Assembly (NCBI RefSeq): GCF_900143645.1
Contig: NZ_FRFD01000012.1
Location: forward strand, 1-64,000
Length of the DNA: 64,000 nt
Direction: 5' to 3'
Source of the DNA: Anaerocolumna xylanovorans DSM 12503
GTDB taxonomy: Bacteria; Bacillota; Clostridia; Lachnospirales; Lachnospiraceae
Shown here: positions 10,601 to 17,793 of the stretch, piece by piece
Position numbering within the stretch: position 1 is the first letter of the stretch
Layout: every line of letters begins with the position of its first letter
Program-made: the position numbers and the translations under genes
The notes under the pieces: model-generated
The model's database searches: none
The model's input: the letters and a program-made list of their open reading frames with translations, nothing else
What the model was told of the DNA's origin: nothing

Positions 10601-11625
10601 TTTTCAATCTTTAGCATATAAACAGCTTCGGCAGGGGCATAGGTATCATCACCGCTGTTTGCTGCCTTTATTTCCACATCTCCTGCCTTCAAAATCCCGG
10701 TGATCTTTCCTGTCGTATGATCAAGCTCGATCTGGCCGTTTCCCGGTCCTCCAGGTACAATCTCATATGTAACAATTCCGCCAATTGCTCCACCGGTAAC
10801 CACGTTAACAGGATAACTATTATAATTCTCCACAGTAACACCGCTTACCATATTTTCCAAAAATTCAAAATCTTCTTGTCTAAGCTTTTCCGTTAGTTCT
10901 ATCTTCTGATAAACTTCAAGATTCTCCGGACTTATTATCATATAATAGGTCTGATATTTCTCATGGGTAACTTTTAATTGATAATTCCCATTTTGGACTA
11001 CATTATCAATCTCAAAGCTTCCATCCGCATCAGTAGTGGTTTCTGCCTGCCCTTTACTTCCGGTTAATATTATCCGGGCATTATCTACGCCCTTCTCCTC
11101 ACACTTAATTACCCCGCTTACCGTTACCGCCGGTAATTTCTCCAATTGAACAATTCGTATGTCATTTACCTGGCTTTCGTCCGTAAATGTATAATTCTCT
11201 GTTACCGTCTGGTAATCCTCCAGGCTTATGGTGCAATTCACCTCATATTGCTTTCCATCCGTAAAATCCAGATCAGCAAATTCGCCGATTACTGCCTTTC
11301 CATTCTCATCTGTTGAGTAAGTCAAGGAAATCTCTTCCGGCTCATCCGTGCCAGACGAAGCTTCCGTAATTGCCGAACCAGTTCCGACTGTAATTGCCGA
11401 ACCGGTTGCAGCCTCCGCATCAAGAACCTTGTATGTGATATATATCTGTGCTCCTTCCAGAACATTATTATTATCCTTATCCTGTACACAGATTGTATAG
11501 CCTGTCATTTCTGTCTCCGCCGCATAGATATAGCCATAACTGGATACCGGTGTACTGACTGCCAGAATAAAGGCTACGAATAATGCTCCTATTCTCCTTA
11601 TTAATTCAGATTTCAGCCTTCTCAT
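4630..11625 (-). CDS. Giant Ig-like repeat surface protein (2331 aa)
   Basis: The protein has a signal peptide (residues about 1-35) and an N-terminal CnaB/carboxypeptidase-regulatory-like pair of beta domains (about 40-235). Seven related Big-type modules follow (about 245-905), each opening with an F/L-x-F motif and ending in a segment like GTVTVKA-KA-DD-Y-EA. About ten longer Ig-like modules come next, each starting with (V/I)D-x-x-(A/S/K)P, for example VDNIAP and IDTTKP, and containing NFY-ED-I motifs. The C-terminus is a single hydrophobic glycine/alanine-rich helix followed by FRRRRLF; no LPxTG motif is present, so it should be held by its transmembrane segment rather than by sortase. 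Its place inside the Tad operon suggests a pilus-associated adhesin or stalk. Domain type is clear; ligand and role are inferred. Confidence 0.85.
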   Translation of the reverse strand: MRRLKSELIRRIGALFVAFILAVSTPVSSYGYIYAAETEMTGYTICVQDKDNNNVLEGAQIYITYKVLDAEAATGSAITVGTGSAITEASSGTDEPEEISLTYSTDENGKAVIGEFADLDFTDGKQYEVNCTISLEDYQTVTENYTFTDESQVNDIRIVQLEKLPAVTVSGVIKCEEKGVDNARIILTGSKGQAETTTDADGSFEIDNVVQNGNYQLKVTHEKYQTYYMIISPENLEVYQKIELTEKLRQEDFEFLENMVSGVTVENYNSYPVNVVTGGAIGGIVTYEIVPGGPGNGQIELDHTTGKITGILKAGDVEIKAANSGDDTYAPAEAVYMLKIEKAENDTLDFTSASKAQTEILATGRPSYTAESRKGTGSITYKVISDEGENTGRAGFESGNILVPQKAGKVKVQAVQAEDDLYKEAVSDELTINISKAPQTGFGFEKTNPADIDIDEFFTNPASGSIGTNSEITYHSSDSSVAEVDNNGKLHLQKAGKVDVTAFRAGNDIYANAVAEYGITILRGEDKEFSFVNGGEIEIVYGESLSNPARASASYHGEIEYHVESGSECAAVDQDGNITTTGVGTAVIAAIRDMDDRYQQKKITYKLIIIKAEQKDFEFDSAMKTNMVYGEEQTLSTAGGIAEGTVKYYVIAGSDTAKVDEDTGELTTLKAGSVTVKAVKTGNNLYNEGSCEIVIHIEKAEQAPLLFQKEGVQTIKYLDAFVNAVQEESGSGAGAVAYTAESGDTGAVTVDGQTGEITTLKSGTVVIKAVKSADDCYKEAFTEYTLTVEKIDQAPLVFENPEVTEIIYGSIFKNALTPDSGSGHGDISYVIQEGSGNELADVTADGTILYSKRGLGTITVTAIKAADDCYLEARVSYAAELKYAQVPDEAYTLDGEKAKTGKWYISDVKIKAKEGYWISEGNDVDSLWEDDITVSREGRNDKTVYFRSKADNGITAGCTISELLIDKTAPDEKSLKISYSQPVTDIMLNMITFGFYKIPVKVTIEGEDFESGIDRFIYSCFVTNEDGINAGVQDVVIPKENISYTNDGSKASASFEIPSQFYGYVSFTAVDGAEHTSMKRDEKTLVVDSIAPKLKITYNAPRNAVDKTSFAKVSAINENTLLFYNGTVTATLNVEENNFYPEDIKINLQRLKDGNVISSQYYTAAPANSAEGEIVWNKTQSGYTAGIQLTEEGEYKFLIEYQDKSGNIMEYSASQESKGATGAYTSNVIIIDKTSPVVGIDGSGTSSSSYYKENKDIHFSVREYYFNPEYLTINITAKDIRGNSAVGYETGTTISYLKNRQNWTRSSDGLWTSKVTFDADANYSIDMSYQDFADNQDSGKASISFTVDKKAPEKDKMQIQYGTPVIEKIVENITFGYYKAPVTVTLNAEDVTSGVSSMTYRYSVDKNTSSVNKGMETEAVVNEDKLKFTDDKMRASYSFDIPAQFYGKVEFSASDKAGNVSEKLTGDRTVVVDNIAPTCKLSYQPIQVVNGSDLKTVEAYQNGDNSILYFNTMISAGIEVTESNFYQDDIRITISKDGVVQKAYAPDKWTKNGDVWKNNIRIAGDGDYIIKVEYTDRSGNAMTSYTSNKLVIDTTKPVITVTYPEKDIIQKNGDRSYYDRTKKVSVQIKDRNFRAEDVEAVVTAENVQGNEVAVENYNRYLKNQNNWTQSGDVYEAVLDYTTDANYTFTMSCKDLACNEAPPYSMDQFTVDTKAPGGLTIHYSESVLDNIVQAVTMGYYNAPVTVTITAEDETSGIEHFTYDYIKEEGLNAASAQLLDALLKEADISYSDDHKTATARFTVPKKDFNQLEQFRGTVAFTAVDYAGIESEVKDKKELVVDNISPVMNVTYNEPKKQENGTNYYDGEVNAVFRITEANFYQEDVALTLERDGGSPQNIQVSWLQNQSDWTANITLPAPKDHSGDGIYQFRSEYKDRSGNGMSDYVSDKIVIDTTAPAVEVTGIADRSANKEDKVGFTIRAKDINLNVFQPELTSIVQDEEGKFQEVNIPLGNPKVIKQGEEYTYTVANLEADGVYSLFCKAADKAGNVSTAVSLGDKDQNKYEKEYGNSREILKFSVNRNGSTFNFNKSALNLMKDYYVQKVEGSIILEEINVDPLQEYDITLNKKLLEKGRDYTVEESSKEGGWCRYTYILKPELFEAEGEYSVVAASKDKTGTMAYSDIKKAEMAFVVDRTKPEIVVAGLESEGRYRTDIKDVTVIPRDPGGKVQEIKVIKNNTDDLLYLSENKLDEQLVSQNEKLKFNVTGGMNQKVAIYCKDKAGNETVQKYDKITVSTEWYVLFYSNKPLFWGTVAGGGAVSAGGITATAFFRRRRLF

Positions 11626-11628
11626 TTG

Positions 11629-12072
11629 TTATTTCTCCTTCCCCGTGTTATCCGCCAAATTACAGTTATATAAAATATGCATATGGAATGCAAAAACAAG
11701 TGCTGCCAGCATAATACAACTGACATATTGACTTAACCTGTCCGTAACCGCACAGAGTGCAAAACCAGCCGCACTAATCAGAAACATCCAGTCATACAGC
11801 TTTGCTTTCGTACTTTTAAAAAAGCAGAACACTGCCGGCAGCCTTCTGTCCTTCTTTTTTCCCTTCCCTCGATTCCTTACGTATAGAATCACAATCAGAA
11901 TATACGCCGTGCTTAAGGAGGCCCAGAAAAGGATTCCCGTATAATACATAAAACGAACATCTCCATCCAATACCCTGCTTCCCGAATAAGGCATAAACAG
12001 TATGGATACTGCCACAAGAGCCAGCATTCCAGTTATACACCCCATCAATATCCGTCCCGATTTGTCTTCCAT
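11629..12072 (-). CDS. Small four-helix membrane protein
   Basis: This 147-residue protein has about four predicted transmembrane helices (near residues 9-28, 42-64, 93-112 and 115-134), separated by a basic loop with a GKGKKKDRR motif. It lies 3 nt upstream of the Ig-repeat gene in transcription order and 41 nt after the preceding small membrane protein gene, so it is almost certainly in the same transcript. I do not recognise a family. Its position between the kinase module and the surface proteins makes a Tad accessory or assembly role plausible, but that is context only. Confidence 0.7.
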   Translation of the reverse strand: MEDKSGRILMGCITGMLALVAVSILFMPYSGSRVLDGDVRFMYYTGILFWASLSTAYILIVILYVRNRGKGKKKDRRLPAVFCFFKSTKAKLYDWMFLISAAGFALCAVTDRLSQYVSCIMLAALVFAFHMHILYNCNLADNTGKEK

Positions 12073-12113
12073 CTTAATCCCCCTGCACTTCGTACGTTTA
12101 CTTGCGAGACTTC

Positions 12114-12521
12114 CTAATCAATTACTTCATCCGTATGGACAAATGTGATATCCGTATCCGGTGTAAGTGATACATTTTGAAGCAGAACCGTATCCTCCGC
12201 CGGGGACAGTACCATTGTTTCCTCTCCTGATGGGAGAAGTACTGCCGTTTCCTCTCCTGCACCATTATCCATCTTCAGAGTTTCTGTAATTACATTCTGA
12301 TTCTTTCTTTTTATTTCCATTGTAATTTCGTGCTTTTTCAGGGATGTCGTACGGTTCTTCATCCTAATACCGTATATGGCCTTCTTTGCATTCCTGCCGG
12401 TCAGGTCACCGATGATCTTAGGAATACGAAATACAAAGAACAGTACTACCGTCCCGGCAAGAAATATACCGGCCAGTATTTCCCCTATGATATATATATT
12501 TCTATAAATTTCATACGTCAT
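12114..12521 (-). CDS. Single-pass membrane protein with repeated ET-VL motifs
   Basis: This 135-residue protein has one transmembrane helix (about 11-33) and a cytoplasmic-looking basic region (about 34-80). Its acidic tail contains three closely spaced copies of a short motif: ETAVLL at Thr92, ETMVLS at Thr102 and DTVLL at Thr111. The neighbouring genes encode a Ser/Thr kinase, a PP2C phosphatase and an FHA protein, and the FHA protein carries the same motif. An acidic residue before Thr and a hydrophobic residue after it fit FHA-type phosphothreonine recognition, so this may be a phospho-scaffold linking the kinase to the pilus. The motif is seen directly; phosphorylation is inferred. No known family is recognised. 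Confidence 0.7.
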   Translation of the reverse strand: MTYEIYRNIYIIGEILAGIFLAGTVVLFFVFRIPKIIGDLTGRNAKKAIYGIRMKNRTTSLKKHEITMEIKRKNQNVITETLKMDNGAGEETAVLLPSGEETMVLSPAEDTVLLQNVSLTPDTDITFVHTDEVID

Positions 12522-12535
12522 AATGCCCCTCCCCT

Positions 12536-14239
12536 TTATTTATACGCGGACCGGATTCTTTCCTCCGCCTCCCCCGTAAGCTGCACCACATTGTCTATGG
12601 CATTCTTAAGATCATCATATTTCGTTTCTTTCTTAAGCTTTACCGCATTATCCTTAATATCCTCAATTACACCGATAATTTCATCTGCTCCGATATTATA
12701 GGCAAAATAAGCTGCTTTATCAGATGCCACAGTAATCAGCTCTTTCCAGACAAGCAGCTTTATATCGCTGTCTTCCATATCCTGAACTTCCCGTTTTAAC
12801 TGCGTCAGCTTTTCCCATAGTTCTTTGTAAGTCTCATACATCTTCTCCGTACGGTTTTGTCCGGCGTATTTCTTAATCTGCTGCTGGCATTCTCCGATAT
12901 CACAGTACAAAGCTGCCATTGCATTCACATCCCCTGCCTCCCGGAACCATTCTACTGCCAGGGTATACCGGTCGGAAGTCACCTCATAATCATACCAGTA
13001 CAGCATTGCTATCTCAAAGCAGACTTCCTGATATCCCTTCAGATCTGCTTTCTTTAACTCATCTAACGGATAAATTGTCTTTAAATACCCTCCGGCTTCC
13101 TTCACATCAACTCCGGCTTTCAGTCTGGTAACATAATTGGCTTCTTCTTTCGAAAAACTTCCTTCCTGACTGTCACCATTCAGAAACAAATCAATAATCT
13201 CCATGTAGGCCTTCGTGTTGGCAGGATCAATACCGATTGCATCGGTATATAGCAGAAGACGCTGCTCTTCACTGTTATCCGTATCCTTGGCCTTTGCCAG
13301 CATGATGTCATAGTTCTCTCCCTGTTTACTCTCCGCCGATACATAACCAAAGGCCGACACAAATATACATATAAGGCTTAACATTGCAACACCGATAAAG
13401 GTACCCAGTCTTTTTTTCTGTTTCCTTTTGTATAGGTCATCCATTTCATCATAATGTTCCAGGGCATACATAAGCTCTTCACAGGATTGGTATCTGTCGT
13501 CCGGATTTTTTTGGGTACATTTTAAAATGATTTTTTCAAGACCGTTCGATAAACCAGGGTTAATCTCCCGTATCGGAAGTATTTCATAAGGCGGCTCACA
13601 GGGATTGTGCCCTGTTACCAGGTGATACAGAGTTGCTCCAAGGCAGTAAATATCCGTTCTTACATCCGTCTGTCCCTGACCTCCGAACTGCTCCGGTGCC
13701 GCATAGCCTATCGTTCCCAGGCATGTAGTATCGGCAAGATTCCTCTCCTTAAATTCTCTTGCCGTTCCAAAATCAATCAGCGTCACACTTCCATCCGGTT
13801 TCAGCATTACATTGGCAGGCTTCATATCCCGGTAAATAATCGGAGGCTTTCTGGAATGCAGATAGGCAAGCACATCACAGAGCTGCTTAGCCCATTCTAT
13901 TACATCTTTCTGGGGCTGGGCACCGTATTCCTCCAGATACTTGCTAAGAGGATTGCCCTGTATATAATCCATAACAATTAAAAGGGTATCTTTCTCCTCG
14001 ATTACATCAATAATACTGGGCAGATTAGGATGGTCAAGTTTCTTTAACAAGTCTGTCTCGACAATCAGCCCCTGCTTTACTACCTCAAAGTCCTTGATTC
14101 CGTCTTTTCGCACTTCCTTAATAGCCCACTGCTTATTAGCCTTCTCATTCATCGCCAGATAAACCACGCTCATACCACCCTGGCCTATCTTATTGAGTAC
14201 TTTATATTTACCGTCAACAAGCATTCCTATCTCAAGCAT
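12536..14239 (-). CDS. Membrane Ser/Thr protein kinase (Hanks type, no PASTA)
   Basis: The cytoplasmic kinase domain covers residues about 11-265: glycine loop GQGGMS (19-24), catalytic Lys41, YRDMKPAN catalytic loop (136-143; Tyr replaces the usual His of HRD), DFG (156-158) and APEQ (181-184). A basic patch (KRKQKKR) precedes one transmembrane helix (about 279-301). The remaining 260 or so residues are outside the cell, helical and TPR-like; no PASTA repeats are present, unlike PrkC/PknB. It should phosphorylate Thr/Ser on local partners, and the adjacent PP2C and FHA genes form the usual kinase-phosphatase-reader trio. Placement inside a Tad operon suggests control of pilus assembly, which is inference. 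Confidence 0.93.
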   Translation of the reverse strand: MLEIGMLVDGKYKVLNKIGQGGMSVVYLAMNEKANKQWAIKEVRKDGIKDFEVVKQGLIVETDLLKKLDHPNLPSIIDVIEEKDTLLIVMDYIQGNPLSKYLEEYGAQPQKDVIEWAKQLCDVLAYLHSRKPPIIYRDMKPANVMLKPDGSVTLIDFGTAREFKERNLADTTCLGTIGYAAPEQFGGQGQTDVRTDIYCLGATLYHLVTGHNPCEPPYEILPIREINPGLSNGLEKIILKCTQKNPDDRYQSCEELMYALEHYDEMDDLYKRKQKKRLGTFIGVAMLSLICIFVSAFGYVSAESKQGENYDIMLAKAKDTDNSEEQRLLLYTDAIGIDPANTKAYMEIIDLFLNGDSQEGSFSKEEANYVTRLKAGVDVKEAGGYLKTIYPLDELKKADLKGYQEVCFEIAMLYWYDYEVTSDRYTLAVEWFREAGDVNAMAALYCDIGECQQQIKKYAGQNRTEKMYETYKELWEKLTQLKREVQDMEDSDIKLLVWKELITVASDKAAYFAYNIGADEIIGVIEDIKDNAVKLKKETKYDDLKNAIDNVVQLTGEAEERIRSAYK

Positions 14240-14254
14240 AACAGTCCTATCCCC

Positions 14255-15022
14255 CTAAAACGTCCGAATGGTGACAATCGAAATATTATCGGTTTCCATT
14301 CTGCGCTTATTCAAATCTATCAAATATTCCTCGCTTCTTTTCATGCTTCCGGTATCCAGAAGCACTGAAGGATTTAACATAGAACGTATCTCCTCCGCGG
14401 TAATCTGATGCCGGAAGCCATCCGAACACAGCATATAGACCGCATCTTTTTTCGTCTCTCCAAAGAACATATCAGGGTATACATCACCGGATGCCCCAAT
14501 ACACTGCAGCAGCACATTTCGCCTGAGGTCCTGCCTGGCTTCCTCCTCGGTCATTCTCCCAAACCGCACCTCTCTGGCTACCACAGTCTGGTCCTCCGTA
14601 AGCTGCCTTATCTCTTCGGTAATCTCATAAGCTCTGGAGTCACCTACATTTAATATGTAATATCTGTACTCGGTCAGCAGCATGACAGTGGCGGTAGTCC
14701 CCAAAGATACTCCGTTTCTCCGCCCATAATCCATAATTTTTCGATTCTGTTCCTTCACCAGCTGTTCCCATTCATTCCTGATAATGGAGTCTTCCATATT
14801 CTCCCGGAATATCCTGTTCCTGTTCATATACAGCCAGTCAGTAAACGCTTTTACCACCGTTGCACTGGCCAGCTCTCCCTTCTGCAGTCCGCCCATTCCA
14901 TCACACATTACGGCAAAAGCAAAATACCCGTTGTCTGTCTCAATTGTTTTTACCGTCAGGCTGTCCTGGTTCGTAGTCTTTTTAATTCCCACATCCGTAC
15001 TGGCCGATACCAGATAGTTCAT
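14255..15022 (-). CDS. PP2C-family protein phosphatase
   Basis: The product is a 255-residue soluble phosphatase. The ATG at 15022 has AAAGGAG seven nt upstream and opens with MNYLVSASTDVG; a longer in-frame start at 15094 would overlap the preceding gene and lacks a good site. Metal-binding PP2C motifs are present: NQD (18-20), CDGMGG (40-45), GDSRAY in the middle, CSDGFRH and DNISIV near the C-terminus. It would remove phosphate from Ser/Thr residues placed by the kinase encoded next in the operon. Gene order FHA, PP2C, kinase is preserved in transcription direction with short gaps. Catalytic assignment is firm; substrates are unknown. Confidence 0.93.
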   Translation of the reverse strand: MNYLVSASTDVGIKKTTNQDSLTVKTIETDNGYFAFAVMCDGMGGLQKGELASATVVKAFTDWLYMNRNRIFRENMEDSIIRNEWEQLVKEQNRKIMDYGRRNGVSLGTTATVMLLTEYRYYILNVGDSRAYEITEEIRQLTEDQTVVAREVRFGRMTEEEARQDLRRNVLLQCIGASGDVYPDMFFGETKKDAVYMLCSDGFRHQITAEEIRSMLNPSVLLDTGSMKRSEEYLIDLNKRRMETDNISIVTIRTF

Positions 15023-15065
15023 ACTAACTCCTTTCAATCTATTCCCCCTGAAAATACTAATTGCT

Positions 15066-16529
15066 TTAATACTGCATATATTCAAATTCTTCATTTGCCA
15101 GCAGTATCTTCATCCCATGCTTTAAAGGTATCTCTACGTTGCTTGAAATCTGCTGCCCGTTTATGTAAGTGTGATTTTTAGAATTCGTGTCAATGATATA
15201 TACATTATTACCCTTGGTGAGTATACTCGCGTGGCTCCGGCTTACTGCCGCATTATCTCCTATAAAATAATCAACAAAGTTCTTCTCTTTGCCTATACGG
15301 AATACCGGTTTATCCAGATAGACTATTTCACGGCTTTTTAATCTTACCAGATAAGGGCGGAAAGTGTTCTGTGCGCTTGGTCCAAGTACAACCGTTCCGC
15401 CGTCCATAGCATTGGATAATACCGTTGTTTCGCCAAAGTCCCCCTTCCTCTCACAGGTAGCAGCTATGGGAGGAACCTCCTGTGACAGGGGCATTCCCAC
15501 GTTTTGATATACCGCCTGTCCGGCCGTCGGCATCGGCACCGGTTTGTTTGCATTGGCATAACTGGTATCCGGCATAGGAGGTACAGGTACAGATAACTGT
15601 ATCTTACTTTTCTTATCTTCCTTTTTTCTTCCCAGTGACCATAAACCTTTCTTCTTTCCTTCTTCCTTGGGCTGACTGGTTTCTTCCGGTTTCATACCCG
15701 GTACGGCAATCTGCCGGCCTACCGAATTTGTAACTATCTGAGGTTCCTTCTTTTTTATATTCTTACTATCGTTATTGTTCTGGGGTACCATTGCCTTTGG
15801 TATCTCCGCCGCAGGACGGGAAGGCGGTATTGCTCTGGCTTCCTGTGATACAGGCTGGGGCTGGCTGGCCATTACAGGCTGGCTCTGTGGAATCGGCGGA
15901 ACCGGCCTTGCAGGCTGTATTGGTCTTTGGGCAGAATCTTCCGGCTTTGCCTTTGCTCTATTGGGATTATTCTGACCATATAGCAGACTCTCTACTACAC
16001 GCTTAAAGTTATCAAGAGAAAATGTACCGGTGCAGTTTAAGAAACTTATCAGTTTTGCTACATAATCACAGTTTTCACTTTGATCAAATTGTGTGCTGAA
16101 TACAATTTCTTTAAAGAACCGGCTGATTTCATAATTGGCAGACTCTTGCCGGACAACCGGCAGACAGATAAGTGATGCCTCACTGGCAGTCACATCTACA
16201 AATATATAATCCAGATCTAACATAAAGCTTCCCGCATCTATCATGTATTCTTCTGCCTCCAGGATGCCGGAAGCTATACTTAAAAATACCCCCAGCAGTC
16301 GTTTCTTTGTGGCCGTTCCTTCAAAAAACTGCCTAAGACTCACCTGGGATGAAACATTATATTTAAGATATCTCGTATCGTCCATTTGTGTAAATATTAC
16401 GGGAAGTACACCCTTTATCTTATTATTTGTAATCATGCCAAGGCTTAATGTATCAATCAATTCTTCTTTTTTCATTTCATATACCAGATAAGTATAAATA
16501 CCCTGATTCTCATACTTAAACTCATTCAT
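15066..16529 (-). CDS. FHA-domain protein with DUF6382-like N-terminus
   Basis: The N-terminal 180 residues or so resemble the DUF6382 region seen ahead of FHA domains in clostridia. A long Pro/Gln/Lys-rich disordered linker follows (about 190-390). The C-terminal FHA domain (about 393-487) has the phosphothreonine-binding pattern FRIGKE, SRSHASI and the N-G turn of HTYING. Just before it lie ETTVLS (Thr368/369) and GTVVLG (Thr379), the same short motif as in the small membrane protein at 12114-12521. Self-binding as in GarA, or bridging kinase targets, is possible. It sits between tadA and the phosphatase gene, so it probably reports kinase state to the secretion ATPase; this coupling is inferred. 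Confidence 0.9.
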   Translation of the reverse strand: MNEFKYENQGIYTYLVYEMKKEELIDTLSLGMITNNKIKGVLPVIFTQMDDTRYLKYNVSSQVSLRQFFEGTATKKRLLGVFLSIASGILEAEEYMIDAGSFMLDLDYIFVDVTASEASLICLPVVRQESANYEISRFFKEIVFSTQFDQSENCDYVAKLISFLNCTGTFSLDNFKRVVESLLYGQNNPNRAKAKPEDSAQRPIQPARPVPPIPQSQPVMASQPQPVSQEARAIPPSRPAAEIPKAMVPQNNNDSKNIKKKEPQIVTNSVGRQIAVPGMKPEETSQPKEEGKKKGLWSLGRKKEDKKSKIQLSVPVPPMPDTSYANANKPVPMPTAGQAVYQNVGMPLSQEVPPIAATCERKGDFGETTVLSNAMDGGTVVLGPSAQNTFRPYLVRLKSREIVYLDKPVFRIGKEKNFVDYFIGDNAAVSRSHASILTKGNNVYIIDTNSKNHTYINGQQISSNVEIPLKHGMKILLANEEFEYMQY

Positions 16530-16548
16530 ACTATTCCCTACCCCCTGT

Positions 16549-17778
16549 CTATATTTCCTGCCTTACTCCGGCAAGCTTCAACTTAAAATCATTTTTCATC
16601 GGATTACCGGTTCTCTTAAGGCTTCCTGAAACTTTCTCAAGTGTACTGTTCTCATCCTCTTCAAATACATAAAGCGGGTTTAAAATAATCTGTCCGTTCT
16701 CATATCCGACAATCTCAGTAATCTCCATTGTCTTTCTGGAATGGTCCCTTAATCTTGACAAATGGATGACAATATCCACTGCAGAAGCAATCTGCTGGCG
16801 GATTGCTTCCAATGGCAGCCCTTGTGCACCGGTTAATACCATGGTTTCCAGGCGGCTTAGCATATCTTTTGTCGAATTGGCATGGCCGGTGGAAAGAGAA
16901 CCGTCATGACCGGTATTCATGGCCTGAAGCATGTCAAGAGCTTCCCCTCCACGCACCTCTCCTACTACAATACGTTCAGGACGCATACGCAGTGAGGATT
17001 TGATAAGCTGTCTTATCGTAATCTCTCCGGTTCCGGATGCATTTGCATTTCTGGTTTCCATACTTACAAGGTTATCCACTCCTTTAATCTGAAGCTCCGC
17101 CGAATCTTCTATCGTAATAACACGCTCTTCCTTCGGTATAAAGTTAGATAATGCATTTAAAAAGGTCGTCTTACCTGACCCGGTACCTCCGCTGATGAAG
17201 ATGTTATATTTAGCCTTAACAAGGAGTTTGAGCTTTTCTGCAATTTCCCTTGTAATAGAGCCATATTCAATCAGCTTTTCCACCGTCATTGGTGTCTTGG
17301 AAAACTTACGGATTGTTATGGTGGGTCCGCATAATGCAATGGGCGGCAATACGACATTTACACGGGAGCCGTCCGGCAGTCTCGTATCTACGATGGGATT
17401 GGCCTGATTAACTTCTCTTCCTGCCAGACTTACTATACGCTGTATGATATCTTCCAACTGTCTCTGGCTTTCAAAGGTCCGATCCAGCTTAAATAAATGC
17501 CCGTTTTGCTCTATAAAGATATTTTCCGGCCCATTAATCATTACCTCTGTTATCGTATCGTCACTAATAATACTGTCCAGCAGGCCAAGACCTCGGATTG
17601 AACTGAATACCTGCTGCACAATTGAAACCTGACGGTCAATCGGTATATAGCAGTCCTTTAACCTGCTGCGTACGATATCTTCTATCTGTCCCTGTAATTC
17701 CTCATCGCTCAGGCTGCTAAGAGGAAGATTATCGTATATATATTTTTTAACCGAAGCGATTAATTTTTCATCATCCAT
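16549..17778 (-). CDS. tadA: TadA/CpaF-type pilus assembly ATPase
   Basis: This 409-residue cytoplasmic ATPase of the VirB11/PulE secretion family has Walker A GGTGSGKTT (197-205), an acidic box around IEDSAELQ, a degenerate Walker B region near RIVVGEVRGGEALDM and the histidine box TGHDGSLSTGHANS. The N-terminal domain (about 1-160) is the usual CpaF region with PDGSRVN. It powers polymerisation of Flp pilins with TadB and TadC in the membrane. A single TadA is expected to drive both extension and retraction in Tad systems. It lies directly between tadZ and the FHA gene. Length and motifs are complete. Confidence 0.96.
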   Translation of the reverse strand: MDDEKLIASVKKYIYDNLPLSSLSDEELQGQIEDIVRSRLKDCYIPIDRQVSIVQQVFSSIRGLGLLDSIISDDTITEVMINGPENIFIEQNGHLFKLDRTFESQRQLEDIIQRIVSLAGREVNQANPIVDTRLPDGSRVNVVLPPIALCGPTITIRKFSKTPMTVEKLIEYGSITREIAEKLKLLVKAKYNIFISGGTGSGKTTFLNALSNFIPKEERVITIEDSAELQIKGVDNLVSMETRNANASGTGEITIRQLIKSSLRMRPERIVVGEVRGGEALDMLQAMNTGHDGSLSTGHANSTKDMLSRLETMVLTGAQGLPLEAIRQQIASAVDIVIHLSRLRDHSRKTMEITEIVGYENGQIILNPLYVFEEDENSTLEKVSGSLKRTGNPMKNDFKLKLAGVRQEI

Positions 17779-17793
17779 GCCACATTCCTCCTG

